Below, one piece after another: positions 37,101 through 56,155 of a stretch of 64,000 nucleotides of DNA. A program made the position numbers and the translations under genes. How positions within the stretch are numbered: the stretch's first letter is position 1; the number at the start of each line of letters is the position of its first letter. Below the pieces are notes generated by a model, which saw only the letters and a list, made by a program, of their open reading frames with translations, searched no databases and was not told the DNA's origin. The stretch is from Azolla pinnata. Lineage: Eukaryota; Streptophyta; Polypodiopsida; Salviniales; Salviniaceae. Location of the stretch: the NCBI GenBank assembly GCA_037176905.1, contig JBBBWG010028089.1, forward strand, positions 1 through 64,000, given 5' to 3'.

Positions 37101-40100
37101 TGAACGTTCTGTCAGCATCAAAGATATAACAGCTGATGTTCCTGAAAGTTCCGTATATGGAGGAGAGATTCAAGCGGGTGAAAATTTTCAATCATCGACT
37201 TGTGAGCTGTTTCCAGATTACTCTTGGGGAACATTTTCAGAAGTTGGAGGTAAGCTTCTTACACATTATAGGTTCTTCACTTTTTTACATTGTAATGGAC
37301 TAGAGTATAAATTAAGATACGTTTCTATAAGAAAACATTCTGTGAAATCCCTACATTAAACAAGAAATTACCTAAAATGTCAATGCCAAAATTACTTGAT
37401 TGAGTATTAAAAAACCTGATGCCAAGATGTGTGCTTGGTAGGTGTCTATAATCATTCACTCTCTGAATATTTCTAGATCTGCCTAAACTAAAGTGGTTCT
37501 GTTAAAAGTTACCTGTCTTCCTTACCGTAGTTCTACAGACAAAAACAGAGTTTAGGCCAGTATTCCACTAGTACGAACTCATATTTCTCAGCTTTGTGTT
37601 GTTGCTCAGGTGATTTTTGATATCAGATATCCTGTCCTGACACAATGCCTTGTTACACTTACGTGAAATATTTCTTCCAAAGCTACTTATGTGAATTTGT
37701 GGAAAACTTGAAATGAAATTACTATCATCCTTATGCAGAATAATGTGATTCTGAACTTCCACAACCTCTTGAGCTTTTCTTCTCAAACCCATACAGATGC
37801 TAATGTTATATCGGGCAACTCTAATAATGGTCATTGTTATAAGAAGCCAGGTAGTATCTTTCTATTAGCTCTGATAAAACAGAAGGGTGTTATGAGTACA
37901 TATCGGCTGTCATCAGTGGCGACACACAGGAAATACACATTTACATCCGTAAACATTCCATAATATCATGCCTTCAAGTATAAAAGAGTCTGATGTGGTC
38001 TGTGATAGCCTGCTTTCATGCTTGATCATTATGTTAGGAATTCCATGTGCACTGGTAAGGGTGCATATGCAGTTACGGAAGTCAACCATTCTCAGACTGT
38101 AGAAGGCCACCGACCTTAATATTCCTGTTTTGAAGTAGTATATTTGGGCTCGATTGGTCTCTTACATGGGAATATCTCTATCTGTCTATCTATCTACCTA
38201 TGCTTAAACATAAAATGGTCTACCTATCTACCTGTCTATCTATCTTTTTTGGGCGAAAATGGTAGACCAGTTATCACCGCAAAAATTCCACCGTATATGG
38301 TAGCCTGAACACTTTTTTCCCATCATACTGCTCTTAGGTTTTATATTCAAAACAAATGTGGCAAGGTTTATATTTCACCATTATAACTGTTATTTGCCAA
38401 AACAAATATGCGATACAGTAAGCCATGACCAACTTGCCAGCTGTGGGTACTGGGTCATTAACAAAATATCATCTGATATCTGCAGAGATGCCTCGAGGAT
38501 TATCTAGTAGAAAACCGAGTATCAGAACTTCTACTCGGAACACTGTAAAGCTGCATGATACGGCTACAGAGAATATTGCAAGTGCCAGGATCCTTCCTTA
38601 TGCTTCATTTGAAGGACAATATTTTTGGTTTCCATCCTTACTTCCTGACTACTCATGGGGATCAGCAATACACGTCTAAAGCCTGACATGCGATAATCAG
38701 AGTTTGTTTGTTCAAATGTATACAATGTGACATTACATTCAGTAGCACTTTGCATCCACAAGAGGAGGCCCGTTATTTTGAGAAACTGTGTAATATAAGC
38801 CGTTGTAAAGCCTGTTTTTAACCATGTAAATTGAGCCTGCATAATTATATCAAATAACCTCGGCGATCTCGTGCATAGGGTTGAGCTTTTCTGAGAGAGA
38901 GATATGTACAGAAAGTTACTACTTAATGTCAATTTCTCTTTCTTTCAATGTCTCAAATTCAAAGACACGGTTCGCATTACATGCTTAAAAAACACGCAGT
39001 GCATGCATGAGATTTATCTATGCATGTAAGTGAATAGATGATTAGTTGTAGAAGAATTTTATCTGTTAGATATTTAGATTTATTGTTTCTGCGAGTTTTT
39101 TCATTAAACCTCCGATTGGAGTATGTAAATAGAAATTGTTGTGGGAAAGTTATTCCTGCCATAGGGCAGTTTTTTTTTTAAAGCTAGTCCTCTTGCTCCA
39201 TTTTTATCTTTGTAGGTCGATGCTATCCATTTATACAGCTTATCAGCCCCGTGACTCTTGTCATGTTAGTACAAATCAGGGGAAGCACAAGCTACAGCCG
39301 TTATTCCAGTTGGCAAGGGACATCCATGATGACCCATTTTTTGTCTTTCAGCATTTTTGAGCTGGTTCCTCGATATGATTACAAGGTCCGTAATTACATT
39401 CAATTCATAAAATCATACACAAAAACTGAACAAGAAAAGAACAGAGAGGCATTAACATCTTTTAAGGAAGTTATAATTGCCCAAAAGACCAAACAAAAGA
39501 TTATACCTTACATTGTTGTCTTGTCTTCAGAACAAGTGGCAGACTCAATACAAATATCCAAAGAATCTTATTACCTAGACAGAATTTCCTGCCATACAAA
39601 GATTTCCAACATTAACTGATCAAGCATGGAGAGATCTTCGAGGCAGAGGAAGTACCTTTAGTGTTGGGAGATTAGGGTTTTTATGTCAATGAAAAGTTGG
39701 TGAGACTGGTCCAAAAGGCTAACAAATTGCTATAGCCTGATCTATGGTGACCAAGTAGCTTGGTCAGGACTCTTCTTGTGAGCCATAGCTTGAGTACTAG
39801 GAGGAGATGGATTAATGGAGCTAAGGCAATTCGTGACGTTTCTTTGTTGATGAGCTTGTGTAGTTGTACTGTTTTCCTTTATCAACTTCTCCCAAGCACT
39901 ATCCGTCTTCGTATGCCATCATTCTTGTGTAGTCCGGTTGAAACCTTGTTTGGAGTGGCTGTGGTGTATCCCGCTTATTTCATAGAAAACATGATAATGG
40001 CCAACACAACGTGCTCCACTCCCTGATGGCACGATTGACTGTTCTTTCCTCCACAGTTCTACAGGCATCTCTCAATTTTTATTACTAGTTGACGTGAAGA

Positions 40101-43100
40101 GATTTGCATCTGTCTTAACACACTGTGAGTGCCTACATAGATGTGTATCGATATGTTGATATAAACTCTTGATGCTGATTCCATCTTTGATGCATGCAAA
40201 TGCATGAATCATGTTTGTTGTAATGATTGATATAGACAGGCTAGATTGATTGTCAATGCACTTATGATTGTCTGGCTTCTTCAATAATCATAACATCAGG
40301 CTTTAAGATCCACGAAAAAGTGGCAAACTGTAACCAGAGTCAGACCTATAAACACTAATACATTCATTGGGCAGCCTTGGATTTAGGTTTTGCAATGGTG
40401 GTAATACCCGGTTCCATGTGTTTGATATTTGTTCTTCAGTTCTGTTTACAAGTGAAACTACTTTGCAGGGCAGCAAGTTTGCGAAGCATGGAGGAAACTA
40501 AATTTGATCACAGTTTCACAAAATCCCGAATCAGACACCCATGAAGCAAAGGATGCAGATTTCACATGTGGGCTGTGTCCAATATTCTCCAAGTATCCTT
40601 GGGCTCTAAATTTCCGGACAGGTTTTCCTCAGATTTGTCCTTTGCTATCTCAACTGTATTGTTTTTTATAGGACTTAAGATGATTGATTGATTTATTTCC
40701 TTGCTACAGATGATCAACAAGAGAAAACCAGACCAGAACAAGTAAAATCTCATATCAAGCAGGAAGGTTGGATAGAAACCTATGAGACCAGTGATTTAAT
40801 ATCAAGGGTATCATCAAAAGATGGTCAGACCAACGAGACCACTGATGTAATCTCAAGGATATCATCAAAAGATGGTCAGACCAACGAGACCACTGATGTA
40901 ATATCAAGGGTATCATCAAAAGATGGTCAGACCAATGAGACCACTGATGTGTTATCAATGGTATCATCAAAAGATGGTCAGACCAATGAGACCACTGATG
41001 TGTTATCAATGGTATCATCAAAAGATGGTGAGCACTCAAGACAAACATCTTCGTGGGAGGAAAATGCACATGTCAAAGGGCTCACCACCTCCTTCAATGC
41101 AGCTGTTGATAATGATGAATCACTAGTAGGGAAGGTCGGAGAACAGTCACTAACAATGTCTCTAGATTTTAGAGAAAAAGGACCATTGAATAGTGGTTTT
41201 TATGATGTGGAAGAATTGGATGGAGAAAACATATCTGACATAGAGACTTTGATAATCTTAGAGGAACAACAAGAAAGAAGGGAAACACTGCGAATTGCAA
41301 AGCCCTCTGTTTCACAGGATCCTAGTACAGCAGCAGCATGGCTACTGTCAGTTGCTCCAAGCGATCTAATGACTCTATGCGATGCAGAAGAATTACATGG
41401 AGAAAACAATTCCCAAGATACACGTGAACTAGAGACTTATCTGATCCTAGAAGAGCAACAAGAAACAGTGCTAGTAGCAAAATCCTCTGGTGTACAGGAT
41501 CCTCGTACAGCAGCAACATGCATATTACCTGTTCCCCCATGGGATGTAGTGGAATCACAGGGGGGAGATAGTAGAAATCAAATCAATCATATCGAGTCAT
41601 CTAGCTTCGATTGGTCTGCTGAAAATGGGGATGCAGGTATGTAGCTATTAAATTCCTTATTAAAATTCCCATATACATGAATATCCCAGTTAAGTGGTAT
41701 CAAGGGTATGTCATTTGTTTCCTCTCAGATACACTAATGCCATCAGTTCATGAAGAAGTGCCCTATGGGTTCAAAATGCCAAGGTTTTCAGGTGAGATAT
41801 TTTTGTTTTTCCAAGTGGTTGTTGGAATGCTGAGAGACTTAGATGAATACTGATCGTCGATCCTTTTCCCAAAACCTTTTTAGACTTAACCGTGCCACTA
41901 TTGAGAACCCAAGGCAAAATCGACGAGGGCATTGAGGTCAAAGTTGTCTCAGATTCTGCAGTCTTACCAAATGGCACAAGCAGGGAAGCAAAGTTTTGGG
42001 AAATTTTGAAGCCTATTGTGTATGGAGGCCTTGACGTATCGATTGCTAGTTTAGGAGTGATATCCGGTGCTGCTGGAGCCAACGCCATAACAAGTATGTA
42101 CACTTGATCGATTTTGTCGAGTTTTCTGGTATGCGTCTGAGATCCATCACGTTAATATTTCCGCTTGTGTTTTGAGCTGTGCCATGCTATATAGTAGCTC
42201 TTTGAAATCTCATGCATAATTTTTATACCTCTTTGAACATGCCGTTAGCAATGCGAATAAATGATCTACAGCATAGACACCGATGTCAGTCTGCTCTGGA
42301 AGTTAGGGGATGTTTTCAAACAACATCTGGATCGCCGCATAATTGTGACCGTTCTAGTCATTTTCGTCGGATTTCTGCGATATTTGAGTTCTGGACAGTA
42401 CATCCATCATCTGCCAAAAAAGCATATGACAGGGCCTTCTTATACTGATACTGTAAATAGATTTTGCCTGAATCATTTTCTGTTATTAATCTGGAACACT
42501 GCCTGGTGGTTGACATCACATGGTTTTGGAGGATAAGTCGATAATAATCTTCATTCCATTTTTGATATCAAAGCCCAAAAACCCTTGATTCATAGGGGGG
42601 GTTACACAAACAATTCTGCTTTGTGTTGTATGCGAAGAATTACACATTTAACAGTTTTTGTTTGTTTGTTTTTGTAGGGACTGTTGTATACATGGGCCTA
42701 GCAGCGTTGCTGTCCGGATTCATCGTATTCTACCATAATGTGAGCGAATCTCGTCTTGGCGAATTTCCTTTTGCGCGATACGCATTTTCCTGCATTTGAT
42801 TCGATGCCAAGTATCTTCATGCATCGATCGATCGATCGATCGAACAGAGTATTTTTTTTGTTTTTTTTTTCCCCCTTTCGTGGTCGCAGGTACTGAATCT
42901 GTACCACATGCATAGGGACCACTACGGAGATGTGGTGGGATCGACGATCGCGCTGCATGGGACGATCGCGCTGATATCGTTCATCGTCTTCGGAGCTCTG
43001 CCGCCGCTCGTGTACGCGTTCTCTCATCGGCAAACCGACGACGGGGATCAGAAGTTCATCCTCTGCTGTGGAGCGACGATTGTGGTGGTGAGCCTGCTTT

Positions 43101-43240
43101 CGCTGGGGAAAGCCAGAGTCTCGAATCGAAGGTATTTGAGAACACTGGGTGCATACCTGTCGGCGCTCGTCCTATCGTCGATCGTTGGGTATCTGACAGG
43201 AGATCATGTAGCAGAGCTCCTCGACAGTTGGGGAATTTGA
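25139..43240 (+). CDS. Giant MEB-like (membrane protein of ER body-like) VIT-domain protein with tandem-repeated exons
   Basis: Exon 1 (25139-25940) codes an acidic N-terminus, then CPTCGSC and a basic stretch, and ends at CLTCFSIFLQK. Exon 2 is 26091-26189. Then come 13 repeat exons (26926-34105) and relatives at 34251-34490, 35243-35350, 36775-36969, 37070-37249 and 40469-40621. A 927-nt exon follows (40710-41636), then 41729-41791, 41884-42093, 42678-42739 and 42890-43240. These sum to 6102 nt (about 2033 aa) in one frame; exons up to 41791 are phase 1-1. The C-terminus has WEILKPIVYGGLDVSIASL and about five membrane segments, like VIT/CCC1 iron or manganese transporters and Arabidopsis MEB1/MEB2. 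The Cys-rich part also fits MEB proteins. Location in ER or a derived body, and metal transport, are inference. Exons at 35963-36194 and 36362-36572 break the frame and are left out of the sum. Exon 37797-37850 is possible. Confidence 0.7.
26926..34105 (+). repeat. Tandem array of exon+intron units (about 530 bp each) inside the MEB-like gene
   Basis: Repeat exons: 26926-27132, 28004-28210, 28538-28744, 29070-29276, 29603-29809, 30134-30340, 30665-30871, 31180-31398, 31736-31921, 32269-32502, 32848-33057, 33421-33627 and 33899-34105, plus a dead copy near 27485-27642. Lengths are 207 nt in nine copies and 219, 186, 234 and 210 nt in the rest, always a multiple of three. Each begins after TACAG with GAATTGCTCGAGAATTG or GAGTTTCTCGAGAATTG and ends ATCTCTGCAG before GT. 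Start-to-start spacing is 531-534 bp in units 3-8 and 478-579 bp in later ones. The peptide consensus begins with RELxMExVxxEIS, has TTLE and QSSESKGTE, and ends LLPTYPWGPSQIS. Introns are repeated too (CTGTTTCTTAAAGC, TTTGCAGTTTTCACTAGTAC). Confidence 0.93.
27485..27642 (+). pseudogene. Dead copy of the repeat exon (second unit of the array)
   Basis: The sequence aligns with the repeat exon from ATTTCTACTCAGAATATTGC to the GTGCAG end. The first part with the splice acceptor and the GAATTGCTCGAGAATTG start is missing. Two in-frame stops are present: TAG in the AAAGGAATAGAA segment and TAG where the others read TGG of the YPWG motif. It cannot be a coding exon and most likely lies inside a 0.9 kb intron between 27132 and 28004. 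Confidence 0.85.
35963..36572 (+). repeat. Duplicated pair of frame-broken exons in the MEB-like gene
   Basis: Two copies of about 200 nt, 35963-36194 and 36362-36572, each have good AG and GT borders and end in LLPEYSWKTVSK or LLPEYPWNTVSK. They are alike through most of the exon and into the following intron. Their lengths are 232 and 211 nt, both one more than a multiple of three. In each, the frame entering from the upstream exon meets TGA after HHETE, while the W motif lies in another frame. As all neighbours are phase 1-1, skipping either or both keeps the gene in frame; inclusion truncates the protein before the membrane domain. Confidence 0.7.
38486..38679 (+). pseudogene. Decayed repeat-type exon without a usable donor
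   Basis: After ATCTGATATCTGCAG, the usual acceptor of the family, the sequence reads EMPRGLSSRKPSIRTSTRN and ends LLPDYSWGSAIHV followed by a stop. It resembles the repeat exon at both ends, but no GT donor in phase 1 follows the W motif. It is probably a silent relic, or an alternative terminal exon. Confidence 0.5.
40778..41030 (+). repeat. 51-bp coding tandem repeat in the large MEB-like exon
   Basis: The 17-residue unit SSKDGQTNETTDVISRV is repeated four times in tandem, followed by a fifth partial SSKDGE. A weaker copy (ETYETSDLISRV) precedes. The unit is 51 nt, so changes in copy number keep the frame. It is hydrophilic and probably disordered. Adjacent copies differ by only a few bases, which suggests recent expansion. 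Confidence 0.85.
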
Positions 43241-43714
43241 TTACATTGATTTTGGGGAAAAAAAAAAACACAACTGTTTTGGAGATTCCGTTCGATCTCG
43301 CCGTGCGAATCTGGCGTCTGATCGATCATGCGAGATGGGTCTCTGCACCATCTGCTGTTTTTGCGATTTGTGGTGGTTGCATGTCTGATCGCAACGATCT
43401 CATCTCTGTAATCCTCCATATTGCGGGATAATGCATCTGCTTCTATTTCATTCATTCATTCATTCTCCCCAAGCCCAAAACCTCGAGTCTTGACCTTGAA
43501 CTTGAGACCTAAAATCTAAGCATAAACCCTAAACCTAAAAATTTGAATCTTAAGCCCTAAACTCTGCTGGAGGGCTTTCTCCATTTTACAGCCGGACAGA
43601 TGCCGAATCGTCGAGGCCATTACGGTTTGCCATTTGTAGCGCAATTGTCGAAGCAGGAAAGCGCTCGAGACCATGCGGTATCGGAGGCCGTGACAGCATT
43701 CAAACAAATCTTGA

Positions 43715-43890
43715 TCCTAGAACGTAGCAAGATGAGCAGATTCCAGATTCCAGAATGCAGCAAGACGAGCAGATTCCAGATTCTAGAACGCAGCAAGACA
43801 AGCAGATTCTAGATTCCAGAATGCAGCAAGACGAGCAGATTCCAGATTCCAGAACGCAGCAAGACAAGCAGATTCTAGATTCCAGAACGA
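43715..43890. repeat. 33-bp minisatellite, about five copies
   Basis: The unit is GCAGCAAGACGAGCAGATTC followed by CAGATTCCAGAAC, with CAGATTCTAGATTCCAGAAC as a variant. Two unit types seem to alternate. It has no recognised coding context. Confidence 0.8.
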
Positions 43891-43950
43891 TGTATGAAGC
43901 ATCGTGTTTGTTGCCGAGTGGGCTCTCTTTTATGCCATTTATGTATATGT

Positions 43951-44158
43951 ACCTGCCTTTCATCATATACACGTACGAATGCATGTGTTGTACTCCTCTA
44001 CATACATGCACGTATAGTGGGGGCCGTACAAGACCTATACGTATTCGTATGCGTACCTGCCTTTCATCGTATACGAGTACGAATGCATGTGTTGTGCTCC
44101 TCTACATACATGTACGTATAGTGGAGGCCGTACAAGGCCTATACGTATTCGTATGCGT
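43951..44158. repeat. 104-bp imperfect direct duplication
   Basis: Copies start at 43951 and 44055 with ACCTGCCTTTCATC. They share TACGAATGCATGTGTTGT, CTCCTCTACATACATG and CCTATACGTATTCGTATGCG, with only scattered differences. Confidence 0.8.
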
Positions 44159-44547
44159 ATGCGTATACGTATACGTCACTGAGTAGCTCGAAACAATGAA
44201 GATGAAGAGGAAGAGGAAGAGGAAGACGAAGACGAAGACGAAGCAGAAGACGACGCAGAAGAAGACGCAGACGAGAGGCAAAAAGGAAGGAGAGAGACCT
44301 CTTGGAAAAGACAGAAAGCATCGAAGAGCTTCCCCATCTCATCATCTGCCCTTCGCTTTTTCCGCGTTTGGACTCGTTCTCTTCTTCGCCCCTACCTGCC
44401 GATGGATGGAGACTGGAGTAGTAGGAGGTCATTTTGCCTTGCTAGCAGAAGATCTAGCGAGGGAGGAGCAGAGAGGAACGACAGGTAAACGTGATGTGGA
44501 TGAGCTCCGACCCTCCCGTGCATCCATCCAGTGTGACACGCCCATCG

Positions 44548-52946
<8,399 letters not shown>

Positions 52947-55700
52947 CGATCTTTTCGAATCTCCAACCGAAAGTAAAGTCAACTCCCAGCTTCTTGTCTC
53001 TCTACTATTTGTTTGACCTACATTTGTGTAACTATATATATATAGCATAATGGAATCATATGTGCTTTCTTGCTTTTTGTATGTATTCACAGCATATGTA
53101 ATGATATGTGCTTTCTTCCTTAGCTAGAGATAGCCTTTGTAAGCATCTTTTCAGTGCATTTTAGGGGCTCCATGCACAGACCAAAAACCAAGCCTGAAGC
53201 CAGCTTCTTAACCCCTATTTCCTTGGCTTTGACTGTTGCTAGAAAGCATCTGTAAACGGTATGCTTTCCTTCCTTTTGACTTTCTTTTGCTACTTCAGCC
53301 TTTATTTTGTTTCTTTTTAATTGACCATGACATCGATCGATTGTATGCCGTATACGCATTCTTTTTCCTTCGAATCCGTTTTCTGTAATTTGTAATATAA
53401 ATCCTCGCTTGGGATGAAACCATGTCTCATGGCTCCATTCGGGGACTTGATTAAGCGCTAACCATGTGCAGTGGAGAAGACTTAACCAAGGCATAACTTC
53501 TTTGAAACCAACTTCTTGACCACATAACCGAGATGAGAAAATCGAGTGCACAATGAAGAATGTAATCAGTTATTACAAGAGAAATTAGGATGCTGATTAG
53601 GGATGAGATTCACTACCTTCAATATTTTGCTTAATGATGTGTATCACAAGTTCATTAAACAGACAAAGCTTGGCTAATGACTTCTTCTTCTTCATCTTCC
53701 TTCTTCAATATTGAGAGCATTCTACAAATAATGACTTGTACTTCATCATCGGCGAGGGTGCTTCCACACTATGAAGCGCAAGATAGAGACCGGAAAAGAA
53801 CCGGAAAGAGAAAAGACTTTGGTTTGAGAAGCCAATTTTGATATGTTCGATCGCAGCTTTGTGTATGACTGACTTGGAGTGTTTTGTCATCTTTGCGATG
53901 GGCATTTGCTTGAGGTGTTAGAATCTTATAAAAATCGCATCGCATGGAATCGTGTTCAAGCATCTCCTTAAAGTATCAAAGTGTGTGGTGTAATCAGAGG
54001 TTGAGAGATTTGGTCCTTTGATGTTTGAGAGCGAAATATGCAAAAGATAAAAGGAAAATTGATATCAAACTCGAACTACTGACCAATGTCTTCTTCCCGA
54101 TTGCTTACTTCCCCGTCTCGTTCAGAGGTAGCTGAGATTTTGCGCAGAGGCTTTTTTAAAATACTGTGTCTTTTGCGTATCGGAAGAAAACTCGTGTTGC
54201 ATTCCGTCTGACTTTCAGGGAGAGGTTTTCCGATCTGGTATCGTGATCGGGCATGTTCGGAGGTGCATGGAGGGTATCGAGTCAGTATATGCTTTGCGCT
54301 TCCGTGAGCCTCTACGGCTAACGAACGTGTTCAAATCTGGGCCGGGTGATGGGCGATTTTCAAGCCTTTGTTTTTAGTTTTTCAGTCATAGCAACTGCAG
54401 ATTCGTCAATCGAATCGGGGGATGCTCGCTCTCAATATCCTGATCCATAATGCCAGAAGAAGCAGCAGAAGAAGAAGAAGCAGCAGAAGAAGAAGAAGCA
54501 GAAGAAGAAGCAGGAGCAGAAGCAAAAGCAGGGTGGAGAAAGTGTTTTGTATAACATAGTTGTAAATACTACCGAATCAACTTCCCTTTTGTCTTACATA
54601 TTTGTTGAGAAGGCATTTCTCAAGCTCCGACTATAACGATTATCGCTAAATACACGAGATAATGAAAGCGCCGGATCAGCTGTAGCAAGCTCATCAAATT
54701 AATGCAAAAAAAATCTGATCTCGCAAGCTCCAACTATACCACTATACCCAAATACCTAAGATAATTAAACCGTGGAATCGACTCTAGAACAAGCTCATCA
54801 AGTGAGTCAAACTCGGTTTCTCAAGCTCCAACTGTACCGCTGTAGCCAAAAATACCTAAGAGAGTCCGACTGCAGAATCAACTACTGTAGAAAAAAGATG
54901 ATCGAATGAAACCCGTTAAAAAGTAATCGAACTTGGCAGAATCAACTAATCAAAGCACAATCTTACGTGATCGGGTTGTGAAATTTCTAGCGCATTCAAT
55001 TAAAACCCATTGAAGGAAAGATGATCGGAGAACATTCCCCATTCTTCTTTCGTAGAGAAGTTTATTATTATTTTTTAAATTTTTTAACGAGGGCATATAT
55101 ATACATACATAAATACATAAATAAATAGATAAATAAATAAATACATAAATACATAAATAAATACATAGATAAATAAATAAATAGATAAAATAAATACATA
55201 AATATAAATAAGTAGAAGGTTGCGGGGCAAAAACGTAATAAACGGAAAAGCGAGAGGGAGCAGATCTGGGCCGTCGAAAAAGGGGGAAGGAGGATCCGGG
55301 CCGTCGGAAGGGCAGGGCGAATCGGGGCCGTCGAGGCTGGAGCCCGCGCGGATCTGGGCCGTCCAAGGGGGGGCATATGCGGCGGATATGCGGCTGGACA
55401 ATTCCGAGGCACATCCTCTCTCTACACGACATCCTCTCTCTTCTCTCCTCTTCCCCTGTCGCCATCTCCCCCCTTTCTCTCTCTACACTCTCTCTCTTCC
55501 CCTGTCGCCATCGCCCCCCTTCTCTCTCTTCTCTTCTTCTTCTTCTTCTGCTTCTGCTTCTGCTTCTTCTTTCTTCTTTCTTTTTCTTCTGCTTCTGAGT
55601 CGTCTGTGTCGTGGCCCGAGATGGACCAGAGAAAGAGAACCCTGCTCCGCAGCACAGGCAAACCCTAATAAGCAGGGGCAAAGAAAGCCTAGAAAGGAAG
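52947..55700. other. Intergenic region between the receptor kinase and phospholipase C
   Basis: No gene is recognised. The part to about 53100 is the probable 3' UTR of the kinase gene. There is AAG/CAG-rich DNA at 54460-54530, an AT-rich tract of AAAT and ATAC tetranucleotides at 55089-55213, and four copies of GGGCCGTC spaced about 30 bases apart at 55268, 55298, 55325 and 55356. The rest shows only short unsupported frames. Confidence 0.5.
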
Positions 55701-56154
55701 CATCGCCTGCGGCAGCAAGAAGCAGAAGCAGCAGCAGGAAGAAGAAGCAGCAAGAAGCGGCAGCAGGAAGAAGCAGGAAGAAGAAGCAGCAAGAAGCGGC
55801 AGCAAGAAGCGGCAAGCAGCAGCAAGAGGAAGAAGCAGCAAGAAGCAGCAAGAAGCAGCAAGAGGAAGAAGCAGCAAGAAGCAGCAAGCAGCAGCAAGAG
55901 GAAGAAGCAGCAAGCAGCAGCAAGAGGAAGAAGCAGCAAGAAGCAGCAAGCAGCAGCAAGAGGAAGAAGCAGCAAGAAGCAGCAAGAAGCAGCAAGAAGC
56001 AGCAAGCAGCAGCAAGAGGAAGAAGCAGCAAGAAGCAGCAAGCAGCAGCAAGAGGAAGAAGCAGCAAGAAGCAGCACGAAGCAGAAACAGCAGCAGCAGC
56101 AAGAAGAAGAAGAAGAAGAAGAAGAAGAAGAAGAAGAAGGAGCAGCAAGAAGCA
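55700..56154 (+). repeat. AAG/CAG-rich tandem array directly upstream of the phospholipase C start codon
   Basis: About 450 bases are built of AAGAAGCAGC, AAGCAGCAGC and AAGAGGAAGAAGC modules, ending in a pure (AAG)n run near 56100-56138. It has no stop in several frames of both strands, and one plus-strand frame runs open from 55220 through it into the phospholipase gene. It abuts the ATG at 56156, so it probably lies in the 5' leader or core promoter. Confidence 0.85.
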
Positions 56155-56155
56155 G

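Larger units (their letters stand above)
43241..44547. other. Intergenic region between the MEB-like gene and the receptor kinase
   Basis: No gene is recognised. It contains a 33-bp minisatellite (43715-43890), an imperfect 104-bp direct duplication (43951-44158) and a GAA/GAC-rich block (44195-44285). The right part is presumably promoter and leader of the receptor kinase. Confidence 0.5.

Noticed and set aside
42261-42536. 91-codon frame within the MEB-like gene (LLWKLGDVFKQHLDRR then a hydrophobic stretch)
   Set aside because: It lies in the intron between 42093 and 42678. The exon at 42678 joins in phase and continues the VIT-type membrane segment, so this frame is not needed. An alternative exon cannot be fully excluded.
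53120-53551. 143-codon minus-strand frame after the receptor kinase
   Set aside because: No recognisable domain, no splice or promoter context, and composition like the surrounding non-coding DNA.
55220-56155. N-terminal extension of phospholipase C through the AAG/CAG array
   Set aside because: The extension is low-complexity only, and a clear signal peptide starts right after the ATG at 56156, where family length is also met.
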